The notes: generated by a model from the sequence alone, not told the origin. A DNA stretch of 64,000 nucleotides from Noviherbaspirillum galbum (GCF_010974945.1 NZ_JAAIVB010000074.1:59596-123595); one strand, 5' to 3'. Counted from the stretch's first letter, positions 17,401 to 27,441 are shown. A program made the numbers and translations.

Positions 17401-18603
17401 CTAGTTACCATTCCGCCGGCCAATCGGCACCGGCATCTCCGACGCCGGAATCTCGCGCACCAGCTCCAGCAGATCCCATTCATCCTGCCCGGCTTTCTTG
17501 GTGCGGAAGTAATACTGCGACTGCATGCCCTGGTGGTCTTCCTTGCGGAAGGTGATCGGTCCCTTGGGCGTGTCGAAGGTCATGCCTTCCATGGCGGCGA
17601 TCAGCTTGTTGGTGTCGGTGGACCCTGCCTTGCGGATGCCTTCGATGGCAGCGGCGATCGCGGTGAAGCCGCCGGCGGTGAACAGGTCAGGCGGTACCTT
17701 GTAGCGCTTCTGGTGTTCGGCCACGAGCCAGTCGTTCATCTTGTTCTTCGGGAAGTTGTAGTAGTAGAACGTGCCGCCCTCGACATTGAGGCCGGGCCAG
17801 TTCTTCAGGTAATCCAGGCTGGCGCCGCCCACCGAGCCGATCTGGATGCCGTAGCGTTCCGGCCCCATGTCGGCGATCTTCTTGATGGGATTGGGCGCGC
17901 CCCAGACCACATAAAGTTTCTTCGGTCCCTGCTTGTCCTTGAGGGCATCGACGATGCGCTGGTAGGACGCCGTGAAATCGCTGGTCGACAAGGGGATGTA
18001 TTCCTCGTGCACCACCTTGGCATCGCTCTTGATGGCGGCGAGCGCTTCCTTGAACGACTTGACGCCATCGCGGCCATACACATAGTCGGGCGCGAGGAAG
18101 GCGATGTTGGCGCCCTTGCCGGCGGTCACCGCGGTGGCGAGCGCGTCCTGGAAAGAATTGCGGCTGGCGCGGAAGACGTAGCGGTTGGACTTCTCGCCGG
18201 TGATCGAGTCGGCGATCGCCGGCTCCGCGATGAATATCTTCCGGTATTCCGCCGCGACGGGCATCATCGCCAGCGCGCCGCCGGACCAGCTGGTGCCGAT
18301 CGCGATGTCGGCCTTGTCGTCGCCATAGGCTTCCGCCAGCAAGGCCTTGGAGAGTTCCGGCTTGAACTGGTCGTCCTTGACGATCAGCTCGATCTTGCGG
18401 CCATTGATCGCCATGGTGTTGTTGGTGAGGTACTCCAGCCCCAGCCGCACGCCCCGCTCGGTGTCGCGGGCATAAGTTTCCGAGGGACCCGTCTTGCTCG
18501 CGATGAGCGCGATCCGGATCGGCCCGCTGGATTGCGCGAAGGCGGCTCCGGCGGCTGACATGGCGGCGACTGCGCCGAGCGTGACTGCAATTGACCTGAA
18601 CAT
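17401..18603 (-). CDS. LIV-type ABC transporter periplasmic substrate-binding protein
   Basis: This 400-residue type I periplasmic binding protein has a signal peptide cleaved after about residue 23 (GAAFA/QSS). Landmarks are IRIALIASKTGPSETYARD and APDYVYGRDGVKSFKEAL. It captures the ligand and delivers it to LivHMGF. Proteins of this type near acyl-CoA ligases often bind aromatic or aliphatic acids; the ligand here cannot be read from sequence. It is separated from livG by the repeat element, and its start follows the acyl-CoA ligase at 18658 by about 50 bases, so it may belong to that transcript. Confidence 0.92.
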   Translation of the reverse strand: MFRSIAVTLGAVAAMSAAGAAFAQSSGPIRIALIASKTGPSETYARDTERGVRLGLEYLTNNTMAINGRKIELIVKDDQFKPELSKALLAEAYGDDKADIAIGTSWSGGALAMMPVAAEYRKIFIAEPAIADSITGEKSNRYVFRASRNSFQDALATAVTAGKGANIAFLAPDYVYGRDGVKSFKEALAAIKSDAKVVHEEYIPLSTSDFTASYQRIVDALKDKQGPKKLYVVWGAPNPIKKIADMGPERYGIQIGSVGGASLDYLKNWPGLNVEGGTFYYYNFPKNKMNDWLVAEHQKRYKVPPDLFTAGGFTAIAAAIEGIRKAGSTDTNKLIAAMEGMTFDTPKGPITFRKEDHQGMQSQYYFRTKKAGQDEWDLLELVREIPASEMPVPIGRRNGN

Positions 18604-18657
18604 CCTTGTCTCCTTAACGATGAATGACCGCCGCCGGCGAACCGGGGCGCCGCTGCT

Positions 18658-20217
18658 TTATTCCGGCAGGGCCAATTCGACCTGCTCGCGAAGCCGGTAT
18701 TTCAAGACCTTGCCGGTCGGATTGCGCGGCAAGCCGGGAACGATGCGAAGCTGGCGCGGCACCTTGTAGCGCGCCAGCCGGCTGCCGGCGAAGGCCTGTA
18801 GCGCTTCGAGGTCGAGCCGGGCGCCCGGCTTCAGCGCCACCACCGCGACCACCTTTTCTCCCCAGGTTTCGTCGGGCTGGCCGATGACCGCGACTTCGGC
18901 GATGGCGGGGTGTTCGTACAGCACGCTTTCCACCTCGGCCGGATAGACGTTCTCGCCGCCGGAAATGACCATGTCCTTGACGCGGTCGCAGATGGTGTAG
19001 AAACCATCCTCGTCGACGTAGCCGATGTCGCCGGTACGGAACCAGCCGTCCGGGTCGATGGCGTCGCGCGTGGCGTCGGGGCGGTTCCAGTATCCGAGCG
19101 TCACGTTCATGCCGCGCACGCAGACCTCGCCCTTCACATGGGGCGCGGTGATGACCTTGCCGTCCGCGTCGATCAGGCGCATGCGGGTGAGGATGGGCGG
19201 CTTGCCGACGGAGCCCATCTTGTCCCAGCACCATTCGGGCGTGAGGAAGCTGGCCATGGCGGCCGTCTCGGTCAGGCCGTAGCCCTGGTTGACCGCGATG
19301 CCGCGTTCGTTGAACAGGCGCAGCAGGGTTTCCGGGCAAGGCGCGCCGCCGACCATGATCGAACGGACGGTGGACATGTCGGCCCGTTCGAAATCCGGAT
19401 GCTGGCTGATGAAGAGCAGCATCGCGGGCACCGCGAACATCAGGCTGACGCCGTGGCGGGGCACGTCGGCGATCACCCGCGCCGGATCGAAGGCCGGATG
19501 CAGGACCACGTGCACGCCCTTGAGCAGGCAGCTCAGCGTGAGGACGTTGAGTCCGCCGACATGGAACAGGGGCGCATAGGTCAGCAGCACGTCGTTGCTG
19601 CTGATGTCCACCGTGACCAGTTCGCTGACCATGTTCCACCAGATGTTCCCGACGGTCATCATCGATCCCTTCGGGTGGCCGGTCGTGCCGGAGGTGTACA
19701 TCAGGGCGGCGACGTCGTCCTCGGCAAGCTCGGCGGCGTCCCGCAGCGGCTGGCACTCTGCCATGAAGCCGGCGAGGTCGGGCCAGGCTTCGGCGCCATT
19801 GCGGCCATCCTTCCCGCCGAAACCGTAGTAGCGCTGGCAGCGCAGCGCCGGACGCACCGGGCCGATCACCGCCTGGTGGTCCGGACCGACGATGAGGCTG
19901 TGCACGCCGGCGTCGTTGATGATGAATTCGAGTTCAGGGCCGGTGAGGCGGAAGTTGAGCGGCACGAAGATCGCACCGAGTCGGGAGGCCGCGAACAGGG
20001 TGACGAGGAAGAGCGGATGATTGAATGCGAGGAAGCCCACGCGGTCGCCCCGCGCCACGCCGCCCTGCCTGAGCACCGCCGCCAGCCGGTCGATATGGTC
20101 CACGAACTCGGCATAGGTCCACGTCGCGTCCTCGAAGCTCAGGGCCTTGCGCTGCGGGGCGCGGTCCGCCCTTTCGGTGATCCACTGGCCAAGCGCAATG
20201 GCGGGTGTGACTCGCAT
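18658..20217 (-). CDS. Acyl-CoA ligase (AMP-forming), second of the locus
   Basis: This 519-residue ANL enzyme has MYTSGTTGHPKGSMM near residue 170, NQGYGLTETAAM, GWFRTGDIGYVDEDGFY, DRVKDMVISGGENVYP and the C-terminal NPTGKVLKYRL with its catalytic Lys. It forms an acyl-CoA from a free acid. It lies directly upstream of the LIV binding-protein gene and downstream of a strong terminator, so it probably opens the transporter transcription unit. Together with the ligases at 9415 and 20420 it makes three different ligases on one strand, suggesting either several substrates or several steps with free acids. Confidence 0.9.
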   Translation of the reverse strand: MRVTPAIALGQWITERADRAPQRKALSFEDATWTYAEFVDHIDRLAAVLRQGGVARGDRVGFLAFNHPLFLVTLFAASRLGAIFVPLNFRLTGPELEFIINDAGVHSLIVGPDHQAVIGPVRPALRCQRYYGFGGKDGRNGAEAWPDLAGFMAECQPLRDAAELAEDDVAALMYTSGTTGHPKGSMMTVGNIWWNMVSELVTVDISSNDVLLTYAPLFHVGGLNVLTLSCLLKGVHVVLHPAFDPARVIADVPRHGVSLMFAVPAMLLFISQHPDFERADMSTVRSIMVGGAPCPETLLRLFNERGIAVNQGYGLTETAAMASFLTPEWCWDKMGSVGKPPILTRMRLIDADGKVITAPHVKGEVCVRGMNVTLGYWNRPDATRDAIDPDGWFRTGDIGYVDEDGFYTICDRVKDMVISGGENVYPAEVESVLYEHPAIAEVAVIGQPDETWGEKVVAVVALKPGARLDLEALQAFAGSRLARYKVPRQLRIVPGLPRNPTGKVLKYRLREQVELALPE

Positions 20218-20357
20218 GCTCGTCTCCTGGTGTCGTGCGGCATCGCGGCTTGACGCTGATGCCGCGCCGTTTGAAGCAGGTTACGAGGCGGGAGCGACGC
20301 TGTCTTGCGTAAACATGCTATGCGCCGGGATGGGATTGTCGTCCGAAAGCGTAATGA

Positions 20358-20405
20358 AAGCGGCCCGCCTGTCCCCGGGGATACGCAGGGACAGGCGGGC
20401 CGCTT
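20358..20405 (-). terminator. Strong intrinsic terminator after the acyl-CoA ligase gene
   Basis: A perfect 18-base inverted repeat (20358-20375 and 20388-20405, arm AAGCGGCCCGCCTGTCCC) with a 12-base loop begins 15 bases after the stop at 20420. On the minus strand the stem is followed by TTTCATTA, a weak T-tract. It should end the transcript of the FadB-like, thiolase and ligase genes and separate it from the ligase/transporter unit. Confidence 0.85.
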
Positions 20406-20419
20406 CCATTTGCGCGGGC

Positions 20420-22000
20420 TTAGCTGACCTGGCGCGCGGCGTCCTTCCAGTAGGGTTCCCGCAGGATGCGCTTCAACAGCTTTCCCGAAGGATTGCGCGG
20501 CAGAGCGGCGACGATGTCGACCGACTTCGGGCACTTGTAATGCGCGAGCCGCTCGCGGGTGAAGGTGATGATTTCCCGGGCGTCGGCGCTGGCATTCGGC
20601 TTGAGCACCACGCAAGCCTTGACGGCCTCGCCCCACTTCTCGTCGGGCACGCCGATGACCGCGCATTCGGCGACGGCGGGATGATACGAGAGCGCATTCT
20701 CGACTTCGGCCGGATAAATGTTTTCCCCGCCGGAAATGATCATGTCCTTGATCCGGTCGTGAATGTAGAGATACCCCTCGCGCAGGTAGCCGGCGTCCCC
20801 GGTGCGCATCCATCCGCCGCGCTCGTCGCGGCCATGCGGGAAGACCTCGGCCGTGGCGCGCGGATTGCGCCAGTATCCCTTCATGTTGTGCAGGGCGCGC
20901 ACCACCACCTCGCCGACCTCGCCTTCTCCAACCTCTTCCAGCGTGCCCGGATCGACGATGCGCATGTCCACGCTGCGGATGGGCTTGCCCGCCGAGCGCA
21001 GCAGGTGCGCGCGCGCCCCGCCCGGATCATGGTCTTCCGGCGACAGCGCCGTGAGCGTGCCGGCGGCTTCGGTCATGCCGTAGATTTGCAGCAGCTTGCA
21101 GCCGAACACCCGCTGCGCGTCGATCATCAGCTTTTCGCCGGCGGGCGAACCGCCATAGGCGATCAGCTCGAGCGAGGAAAAATCCGCCTTCTCCACCCCG
21201 GGCGTCTGCAGCATGAACAGCATCATCGCCGGCACGAGGAAGGTATGGCTGACCCGGTGCTCGCCGATGGCGGCAATGACCCGGGCGGGATCGAAATCCG
21301 GCAGCAGCAGGTTGCGGCCGCCCTCGATCAGCGGCATGAAGGCGCTGTTGATGCCGGCGATGTGAAAGATCGGCAAGGCGTTGAAGAAAACCGAGCGCGC
21401 GCCGTCGAAACCGGTCGACTCGGCATAAAGCTCGTTCATGAGCGTGAGGTTGGCGTGGGTCAGCTCGATGCCCTTCGGCAGTCCGGTCGTGCCCGAGGAA
21501 AACAGCTGCAGCGCCGTGTCGTCGGGGTTTGCCTCGTGACCCGGATCTTCCGGCTGGAAGCCGGCCCGCCACGCGTCGAAGAGGGGCAGGTTCTTTCCGT
21601 CAGCCTTAGCATCACTTGCGACGGTCAGGCGCAGGCTGGGCACGGAAATCCGCGCCAGCGCTTCCTGGAACACTTCGTCGATCATCAGGAACCGCGCCTC
21701 GCCGTTGTTCAGCACGTATTCGATTTCCGGCGGCGCCAGGCGCCAGTTGACCGGCATGCCGACGGCGCCCACCTTGCAGGCCGCCATCAGCAGCACCACC
21801 GCCCGGTCGGTCTGCTTGGTCAGGCAGGCAACCCGGTCGCCGGGGCCGATGCCGAGGCTGGCCAGGCCCTGGGCCACGCGGCTGGATTCCTCGTGGATCT
21901 GCGCAAACGTCCAGGTGCGTTCCGGGGTGATGAAGGCCGTGTCGCCGGGCCGCTCCCGGGACTGCCGGCGCACGGCTTCGGTCAGCGTCGTATCGCGCAT
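20420..22000 (-). CDS. Acyl-CoA ligase (AMP-forming), third of the locus
   Basis: This 526-residue ANL enzyme has LFSSGTTGLPKGIELTH near 165, YGMTEAAGTLTAL, GWMRTGDAGYLREGYLY, DRIKDMIISGGENIYP and NPSGKLLKRIL. The ATG at 22000 is preceded by a good GAGGAG; the frame extends further up, but only through a GC-palindrome repeat. It follows the thiolase gene by about 95 bases and ends just before the terminator at 20358. It is probably the last gene of the FadB-like/thiolase transcript and feeds an acid into beta-oxidation. Confidence 0.9.
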   Translation of the reverse strand: MRDTTLTEAVRRQSRERPGDTAFITPERTWTFAQIHEESSRVAQGLASLGIGPGDRVACLTKQTDRAVVLLMAACKVGAVGMPVNWRLAPPEIEYVLNNGEARFLMIDEVFQEALARISVPSLRLTVASDAKADGKNLPLFDAWRAGFQPEDPGHEANPDDTALQLFSSGTTGLPKGIELTHANLTLMNELYAESTGFDGARSVFFNALPIFHIAGINSAFMPLIEGGRNLLLPDFDPARVIAAIGEHRVSHTFLVPAMMLFMLQTPGVEKADFSSLELIAYGGSPAGEKLMIDAQRVFGCKLLQIYGMTEAAGTLTALSPEDHDPGGARAHLLRSAGKPIRSVDMRIVDPGTLEEVGEGEVGEVVVRALHNMKGYWRNPRATAEVFPHGRDERGGWMRTGDAGYLREGYLYIHDRIKDMIISGGENIYPAEVENALSYHPAVAECAVIGVPDEKWGEAVKACVVLKPNASADAREIITFTRERLAHYKCPKSVDIVAALPRNPSGKLLKRILREPYWKDAARQVS

Positions 22001-22062
22001 GTCGTCTCCTCGTCTCATGTCGTTCGGTGTGGTGTGATCTTTCCGCTTGCCCATCGCATGTC

Positions 22063-22083
22063 CCCTCCCCTTGAAAGGGAGGG
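22063..22083. repeat. Solo arm of the MITE/REP-like repeat
   Basis: A near-palindrome of the CCCTCCCCTTGAA type matches the terminal palindromes of the elements at 17199 and 36511. Only one end is present, between the thiolase stop and the ligase start. It is probably a solo remnant or a single REP unit. Confidence 0.6.
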
Positions 22084-22094
22084 AACACATCCGC

Positions 22095-23279
22095 TCAAGC
22101 AACCTCGAACAGCGCCGCCGCCCCCATGCCGCCGCCGACGCACATCGACACCACCACGTAGCGGACGCCGCGGCGCTTGCCCTCGATCAGGGCATGCCCC
22201 ACCAGCCGCGCGCCCGTCATGCCGTAGGGATGGCCGATAGAGATCGCGCCGCCGTTGACGTTGTATTTGCCGGGGTCGATGTCGAGCTTGTCGCGGCAGT
22301 AAAGCACCTGGCAGGCGAAGGCTTCGTTGAGCTCCCACAGGCCGATGTCCTTGACCGTCAGGCCATGCTGCTTGAGCAGCTTGGGAATGGCGTACACCGG
22401 GCCGATGCCCATCTCTTCCGGCGCGCAGCCGGCGACCGCCATGCCGCGGTAGATGCCCAGCGGCGCCAGCCCCCGGCGCTCGGCGAGCTTGCCGTCCATC
22501 AGCACGCAGGCGGACGCGCCGTCCGACAGCTGGCTGGCGTTGCCGGCGGTCACCACGCCGCCGTCGATCACCGGCTTGAGCGCGGCCAGGCTGTCCCGCG
22601 TCGTTTCGGGCCGGTTGCCTTCGTCGCGCGAAAGGGTGACGTCCTTGTAGCTGACCGCCCTGGTTTCCTTGTCGACCACCGCCATGCTGGCGGAGATCGG
22701 CACGATCTCGTCGTCGAACAAGCCTTGCTGCTGCGCCAGGGCGGTGCGCCGCTGCGATTCGGCCGAATAGGCGTCCTGCATCTCGCGCGAGATGCCGTAC
22801 TTGTTCGCCACGAACTCGGCGGTCTGCAGCATCGGCATGTAGGCATGGCGCGCGGCCGCCACCACGTTGGGGTCGATCTCTTCCGCGGTCCAGGCCATGT
22901 AGCGCTGCTGCACCGCCGAGATGTTGTCCTGCCCGCCGGCGACGGCCACCTGCATGCCGTCCACCATGATCTGCTTGGCGGCGGTGGCGATCGCCATCAG
23001 GCCGGAGGAACACTGGCGGTCGAGCGTCTGGCCGGACACGGTAATAGGCAGGCCTGCGGCGAGCGCGGCGGTGCGGGCGAGGTTGCCGCCGGCGGTGCCG
23101 GCGGTCAGCACGGCGCCGATGACCACGTCGTCGATTTCCCCGCCCTCCACGCCAGCCCGCGCGACGGCATGGCGGATGGCATGGCCCATCAGCGTGGGCG
23201 ACTTGATGTTGTTGAGCGCGCCGCGGAAAGCGCGGCCGATCGGGGTGCGTGCGGTGGATACGATGACGGCTTCAGTCAT
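22095..23279 (-). CDS. Thiolase (acetyl-CoA C-acyltransferase)
   Basis: This 394-residue thiolase is complete: nucleophile C90 in LDRQCSSGL, His in [12 protein letters not shown] and the second Cys in [11 protein letters not shown]. It cleaves a 3-ketoacyl-CoA with CoA in the last step of beta-oxidation. The ATG at 23279 is preceded by GGAG. It lies 43 bases after the trifunctional FadB-like gene, giving a compact beta-oxidation pair. Several thiolases of this type also work on branched or aromatic-derived 3-ketoacyl-CoAs. Confidence 0.93.
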   Translation of the reverse strand: MTEAVIVSTARTPIGRAFRGALNNIKSPTLMGHAIRHAVARAGVEGGEIDDVVIGAVLTAGTAGGNLARTAALAAGLPITVSGQTLDRQCSSGLMAIATAAKQIMVDGMQVAVAGGQDNISAVQQRYMAWTAEEIDPNVVAAARHAYMPMLQTAEFVANKYGISREMQDAYSAESQRRTALAQQQGLFDDEIVPISASMAVVDKETRAVSYKDVTLSRDEGNRPETTRDSLAALKPVIDGGVVTAGNASQLSDGASACVLMDGKLAERRGLAPLGIYRGMAVAGCAPEEMGIGPVYAIPKLLKQHGLTVKDIGLWELNEAFACQVLYCRDKLDIDPGKYNVNGGAISIGHPYGMTGARLVGHALIEGKRRGVRYVVVSMCVGGGMGAAALFEVA

Positions 23280-23322
23280 GTCGGGCTCCGGAGGATAATG
23301 TCGGTTTGGATGGTCGAGCGGA

Positions 23323-25437
23323 TCAGTCGGCAAACTTTCGTCCGCTGGCGATCATCTCGCCCAGCAGCGTCGCGCGGGACCAGTAGCCGTCCCGGTTTCC
23401 CCGCTCGGCGGCGTAGTGGTCGAGGCGGTCCGCGATCTTGTCCAGGCCGATGGTGTCCGCCATGTGCATCGGACCGCCCCGGAAATCGGGGAAGCCGTAG
23501 CCGTTCACCCAGACCAGGTCGATGTCGCCCGGACGGTAGGCGATGCCCTCCTCCAGGATCTTCGCGCCTTCGTTGATCAGCGGGTAGACGCAGCGCTCGA
23601 TGATTTCCTGGTCGCTGATCTCGCTGCGGCGGGCGATGCCATATTGCTCGGCGAGCGCGGCGCAGATGCGTTCCACCTCGGGGTCGGGTACGGGAGTGCG
23701 GCCTTCGTAGCGGTAGTAGCCCGCGCCGGTTTTCTGTCCGAAGCGGCCCAGTTCCATCATTTTTTGCACGACGGCGCGGTAGGACGGGTCGTCGGGCAGT
23801 CCGCCCGCCTTGCCGCGTTCGACCACCACCTTGGCGGCCACGTCCAGTCCGGCCAGGTCGAGCATCCGGCACGGACCCATCGGCAGGCCAAGCGACTGGA
23901 TGGCGCGATCGATCTGTGCCGGGCTCGCGCCTTCCATCATCAGGAACTCGGATTCCCGCAGGTAGGGTTCGAGCATGCGGTTGCCGATGAAGCCGTAGCA
24001 CACCCCTGAGACCACCGGCACCTTGCCGATGGTGCGCGCCAGCCTGACGACGGTGCCCAGCACCTGCGGGTCGGTCCGGTCGCCACGCACGATCTCCAGC
24101 AGGCGCATGACGTTGGCGGGGCTGAAGAAATGCATGCCGATGAATTCGCCGGCGCGGCCGCTGGCATCGGCCAGCACGTTCACGTCCAGGGTGGAGGTAT
24201 TGGTGGCGATGATGGCGCCCGGCTTGCAGACCTCGCCCAGCCGCTTCGCAACCTGCTTCTTGATGTCCATGTTTTCGAAGACGGCTTCGATCACGAGGTC
24301 GCAGTCCGCCAGTTCGGCGACATCCAGCGATCCGGTGAGCAGCGCCATGCGTTTGGCCGGATCCTCCGGCCGCAGCTTGCCCTTGGCGGCGCTCGCCTCG
24401 TAGTTCTTGCGGACGATGCCCAGTCCGCGCTCCAGGGCATCGGCGGCGGTCTCGACGATGGTGACCGGGATGCCGGCATTGGCGAAGTTCATCGCGATGC
24501 CGCCGCCCATGGTGCCCGCGCCGAGCACGCCCACCTTGCGGATGGCGCGCGGCGTGAAATCGGAAGGCACGCCGGGAATCTTGCCGGCCGCGCGCTCCGC
24601 GAAAAACAGGTGCCGCATGGCCACGGATTGCGGCGAGGCCCGGCATTCCTCGAACAGTTCCGCCTCGACCGCCTCGCCTTTCTCGAACGGCAGGGTGGCC
24701 GCGGCCTGTACGCAGCGGACGATGCGGCGCGGGGCGGGATACGCGGCCTTTTTCGTCTCGGCCTCTTCCAACGCCTTCGCGAAGAAGTCCGGCGCGACGC
24801 CCTCCATCGATGGCATGCGCTCGCGCGTCCTGCGCGGCCCCTTGCCTTGCTTCACCAGGGCTTGTGCATGGGCCACCGCCGCCGCCAGCAGCGCGTCGTT
24901 GTCCATCGGCTCCAGCACCGCATCGACAAGGCCGCATTCCAGCGCCTTGGCCGCGGTAATCGGCTTGCCGCTCAACATCATGTCGAGCGCCAGGCGCACG
25001 CCGACCAGGCGCGGCAGCCGCTGGGTGCCGAGCGACCCCGGCAGGAGACCCAGCAGCACTTCCGGCAGGCCGAGGCGGGTATCGCGGACCGCGATCCGGT
25101 AATGGCAGGCCATCGCCAGTTCCAGGCCGCCGCCGAGCACGGTGCCGTGCAAGGCCGCGACCACCGGCCGGTCGAGGTTCTCGATGCGGCCCAGCGTGGC
25201 GTTGTAGGTTTTTGCCTCGAAATCCGGTTTCGAGAATTCAGAGATGTCGCCGCCGGCCACGAAGGTCCGGCCGTCGGCATGTACCACCAGCGCCTGCAGC
25301 GACCGGTCCGCCTCGAATTGGTCCACGGCCTCGCGGATGCCCTGCACGACGCCGCGCGACAAGGCATTGACGGGGGGAGAAGCGATGCGCAGCACGCCAA
25401 TGCTGCTGTGGGCCTGCAGGGTAACCAGGTTGCTCAT
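23323..25437 (-). CDS. FadB/FadJ-type enoyl-CoA hydratase / 3-hydroxyacyl-CoA dehydrogenase fusion
   Basis: This 704-residue fusion begins with a crotonase domain (about 1-190; [14 protein letters not shown] and [12 protein letters not shown] supply the two catalytic Glu). Next is a 3-hydroxyacyl-CoA dehydrogenase NAD domain (about 295-475; [20 protein letters not shown]), followed by two 3HCDH C-terminal domains (about 480-700; the first has [11 protein letters not shown]). It hydrates enoyl-CoA and oxidises 3-hydroxyacyl-CoA. I use the ATG at 25437 because the crotonase begins right after it; the frame continues upstream without domain content. No clear ribosome site is seen. A 16-base palindrome lies just upstream. 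It is the first gene of the FadB-like/thiolase/ligase transcript. Confidence 0.93.
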   Translation of the reverse strand: MSNLVTLQAHSSIGVLRIASPPVNALSRGVVQGIREAVDQFEADRSLQALVVHADGRTFVAGGDISEFSKPDFEAKTYNATLGRIENLDRPVVAALHGTVLGGGLELAMACHYRIAVRDTRLGLPEVLLGLLPGSLGTQRLPRLVGVRLALDMMLSGKPITAAKALECGLVDAVLEPMDNDALLAAAVAHAQALVKQGKGPRRTRERMPSMEGVAPDFFAKALEEAETKKAAYPAPRRIVRCVQAAATLPFEKGEAVEAELFEECRASPQSVAMRHLFFAERAAGKIPGVPSDFTPRAIRKVGVLGAGTMGGGIAMNFANAGIPVTIVETAADALERGLGIVRKNYEASAAKGKLRPEDPAKRMALLTGSLDVAELADCDLVIEAVFENMDIKKQVAKRLGEVCKPGAIIATNTSTLDVNVLADASGRAGEFIGMHFFSPANVMRLLEIVRGDRTDPQVLGTVVRLARTIGKVPVVSGVCYGFIGNRMLEPYLRESEFLMMEGASPAQIDRAIQSLGLPMGPCRMLDLAGLDVAAKVVVERGKAGGLPDDPSYRAVVQKMMELGRFGQKTGAGYYRYEGRTPVPDPEVERICAALAEQYGIARRSEISDQEIIERCVYPLINEGAKILEEGIAYRPGDIDLVWVNGYGFPDFRGGPMHMADTIGLDKIADRLDHYAAERGNRDGYWSRATLLGEMIASGRKFAD

Positions 25438-25451
25438 GTCGAACCGAAAAT

Positions 25452-25467
25452 GTGAGGAAAACCTCAC
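25452..25467. promoter_or_regulatory. Candidate operator palindrome upstream of the FadB-like gene
   Basis: GTGAGGAAAACCTCAC is a perfect six-base inverted repeat around AAAA, placed 14 bases before the ATG at 25437 and in the divergent region with the EamA gene. Position and symmetry fit a repressor site on the leader or core promoter. No matching regulator gene adjoins it. Confidence 0.4.
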
Positions 25468-25646
25468 GCTATCAGGGATAGGGCCGCCGGGGCTTGCGTT
25501 AAGTTGCTGGCGGGAGGGGAATTCAGCTCCGGTGCCGGCTCTCCGGCATGCCGCAACACCGGGAAGGCGGCTGTCCAGACGAACATTGGCGAAAGGCAAT
25601 TGCGGGCTGGCGGAGATATTTCCTGTGCCGGAGGTAAAATTTGGCA

Positions 25647-26555
25647 ATGGATAATCCACATACGACCTCCGCCTCGACCGCTTCGAATTCGCGCGCCATC
25701 GGCTTGCTCTGCTTGTTGGTGACCTCGGTCGGATGGGGCATGAACTGGCCGGCGATGAAGTTCCTGCTGAAGGAATGGCCGCCGCTGTTTGCCCGGGGTA
25801 CGTCCGGATTGTGCGCCGCGATCCTGATCGGCTTCCTTGCCGCGAAGTCGGGCCAGCGCCTTTCCCTGCCGCGTCACCTGTGGGGGAAAATGACCCTCGC
25901 CGCATTCCTCAACGTCTTCTCATGGATGGGATTTTCAACGCTTTCCATGCGTTGGCTGAACGCCGGACAGGGGGCACTCCTGGTCTACACCATGCCGGTC
26001 TGGGCAACCCTGCTCGCCTGGCCTGTCCTGGGCAAACGACCCACCATGGCAAGCATCGCCGGACTGGTTCTCTGCCTGTCGGGGATCGCCTTGTTGTTTG
26101 CGGGAGCGGAATCGGGGATACGCCCGGACCAGGGCGCGGGGGTCTTGTTCGCGCTGGGCGCTGCCTTGCTGTTTGCCTTCGGGACCATCTCCCTGAAGCC
26201 GCTTGCCCTCCCTCCGCTGGCCTCCGTGGCATGGCAGCTCCTCATCGGCTGCCTGCCGATGTTCCTGATCGGCCTGGTTGCCGAACGCCCCGACCTGCAC
26301 GGACTCAGCGGAACCGGACTGGCCGTCATGGTGTACATGACGCTCGTGCCAATGGGACTGTGTTACGTCACCTGGTTCGCCGCTCTCCGGCGCTTGCCGC
26401 CCGCGGTGGCATCCGTCGCAACGCTCCTGACACCGGTCGTCGGGGTGCTGGCGGCCGCCATCAGCCTGGGAGAACCTCTCGGCCTGAAAGAGATCCTGGC
26501 AATGTCCATGACGCTTGCAGGAGTCGCTTTCACACTGCGCGCTTCCAGGGCATAG
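25647..26555 (+). CDS. EamA-family (DMT) exporter
   Basis: This inner-membrane protein of about 302 residues has ten hydrophobic segments and two EamA repeats (VGWGMNWPAMKFLL in the first, GLCYVTWFAALRRLPP in the second). The family exports amino acids and other small metabolites. A GGAGG at 25630 is 12 bases before the ATG at 25647 and only 6 before a TTG at 25641, so the TTG could be the true start (two extra residues). It is divergent from the FadB-like gene. Substrate unknown. Confidence 0.9.
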   Translation: MDNPHTTSASTASNSRAIGLLCLLVTSVGWGMNWPAMKFLLKEWPPLFARGTSGLCAAILIGFLAAKSGQRLSLPRHLWGKMTLAAFLNVFSWMGFSTLSMRWLNAGQGALLVYTMPVWATLLAWPVLGKRPTMASIAGLVLCLSGIALLFAGAESGIRPDQGAGVLFALGAALLFAFGTISLKPLALPPLASVAWQLLIGCLPMFLIGLVAERPDLHGLSGTGLAVMVYMTLVPMGLCYVTWFAALRRLPPAVASVATLLTPVVGVLAAAISLGEPLGLKEILAMSMTLAGVAFTLRASRA

Positions 26556-26642
26556 GCAATCGGCCCTCGCGCCGAACCAACCGGAGATGAATGCGCATCG
26601 CCGGTTACAATGCGCCATTCCGCTGATCTCATTTAATTTGCC

Positions 26643-27095
26643 ATGCACATCTGGGTCGACGCCGACGCCTGCCCCGCCGTCATCAAGGACATCCTGTTCC
26701 GGGTAGCCGAACGCTTGCAGCTCGACGTCACGCTGATTGCCAATCAGCTGATCCGCGTGCCGGGCTCGCGCTTCATCCATGCGTTCCAGGTTCCGATGGG
26801 TGCGGATTCGGCAGACGACAAGATCGTCGAGCGCGTCAGCCCCGGCGACATCGTCGTGACCAACGACATTCCCCTGGCCTCCCTGGTGCTGGACAAGGGC
26901 GGCTTGCCGCTCAGTCCGCGCGGCGACTGGTTCACCAAGGACAGTATCGGCCAGCAACTGGCGATGCGGGCGTTCATGGAAGAGCTGCGCAGCAGTGGGG
27001 TCGACACCGGCGGCCCTGCCAAATTCAGCCACGCCGACCGCCAGAAATTTGCCAATGCGCTCGACCGCGAACTCGCGCGGATCAAGCGTCCATGA
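26643..27095 (+). CDS. yaiI: YaiI/YqxD family (UPF0178) protein
   Basis: This 150-residue protein of a widespread conserved family starts with the characteristic IWVDADACPAVIKDIL. It continues with IANQLIRVP, DIVVTNDIPLA and DGKG-like VLDKGGLPLSPRG. The acidic residues near the start resemble a PIN/NYN-like nuclease pocket, but no activity is established. Length is normal. It follows the EamA gene by about 90 bases and may be co-transcribed. Confidence 0.95.
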   Translation: MHIWVDADACPAVIKDILFRVAERLQLDVTLIANQLIRVPGSRFIHAFQVPMGADSADDKIVERVSPGDIVVTNDIPLASLVLDKGGLPLSPRGDWFTKDSIGQQLAMRAFMEELRSSGVDTGGPAKFSHADRQKFANALDRELARIKRP

Positions 27096-27441
27096 CGATG
27101 GTGTCCTGGACGTCTGGAGGCGTTGCCCCCCGATGAGGATCAACCATCAGAAAGTCATCTTCGGCAACGATACACACTTGGGCGAATACAGGCCTGCAAG
27201 CTCCCTCGGAGCAACGACATCGAATATTGCAAAAGCGACAAAGCAGGCATAAATTTGCTTGAATCATGCACTTTCGCTTATCCAGGCGATACCATGAATG
27301 CGTTACCGTGGTTGGATCGTCTCCAACTGCTCCCAGCCTCGGAGGCAGAGGCGGTGGAGTGAACTCCGGGAGATGTCCTCCGCATGGCATCGTCGACACG
27401 AATCCAAAGCGAACGGTCTGGGACATCACTTGCCACGCAAG
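27096..27441. other. Gap before the GGDEF-EAL gene
   Basis: About 350 bases without a supported gene. The frame of the next gene stays open back to an ATG at 27298, but that 48-codon stretch (rich in Arg, Trp, His) has no ribosome site and does not look coding. The AT-richer part at 27190-27290 probably holds the promoter. Confidence 0.4.

Noticed and set aside
18910..23576. Several long plus-strand frames (18910, 20147, 22047)
   Set aside because: They mirror the acyl-CoA ligase and thiolase genes, have His/Arg/Gly-rich translations without domains, and cross gene borders.
25438..25905. N-terminal extension of the FadB-like gene
   Set aside because: The added 156 residues have no domain and run into the EamA gene on the other strand. 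The crotonase begins at the ATG at 25437.
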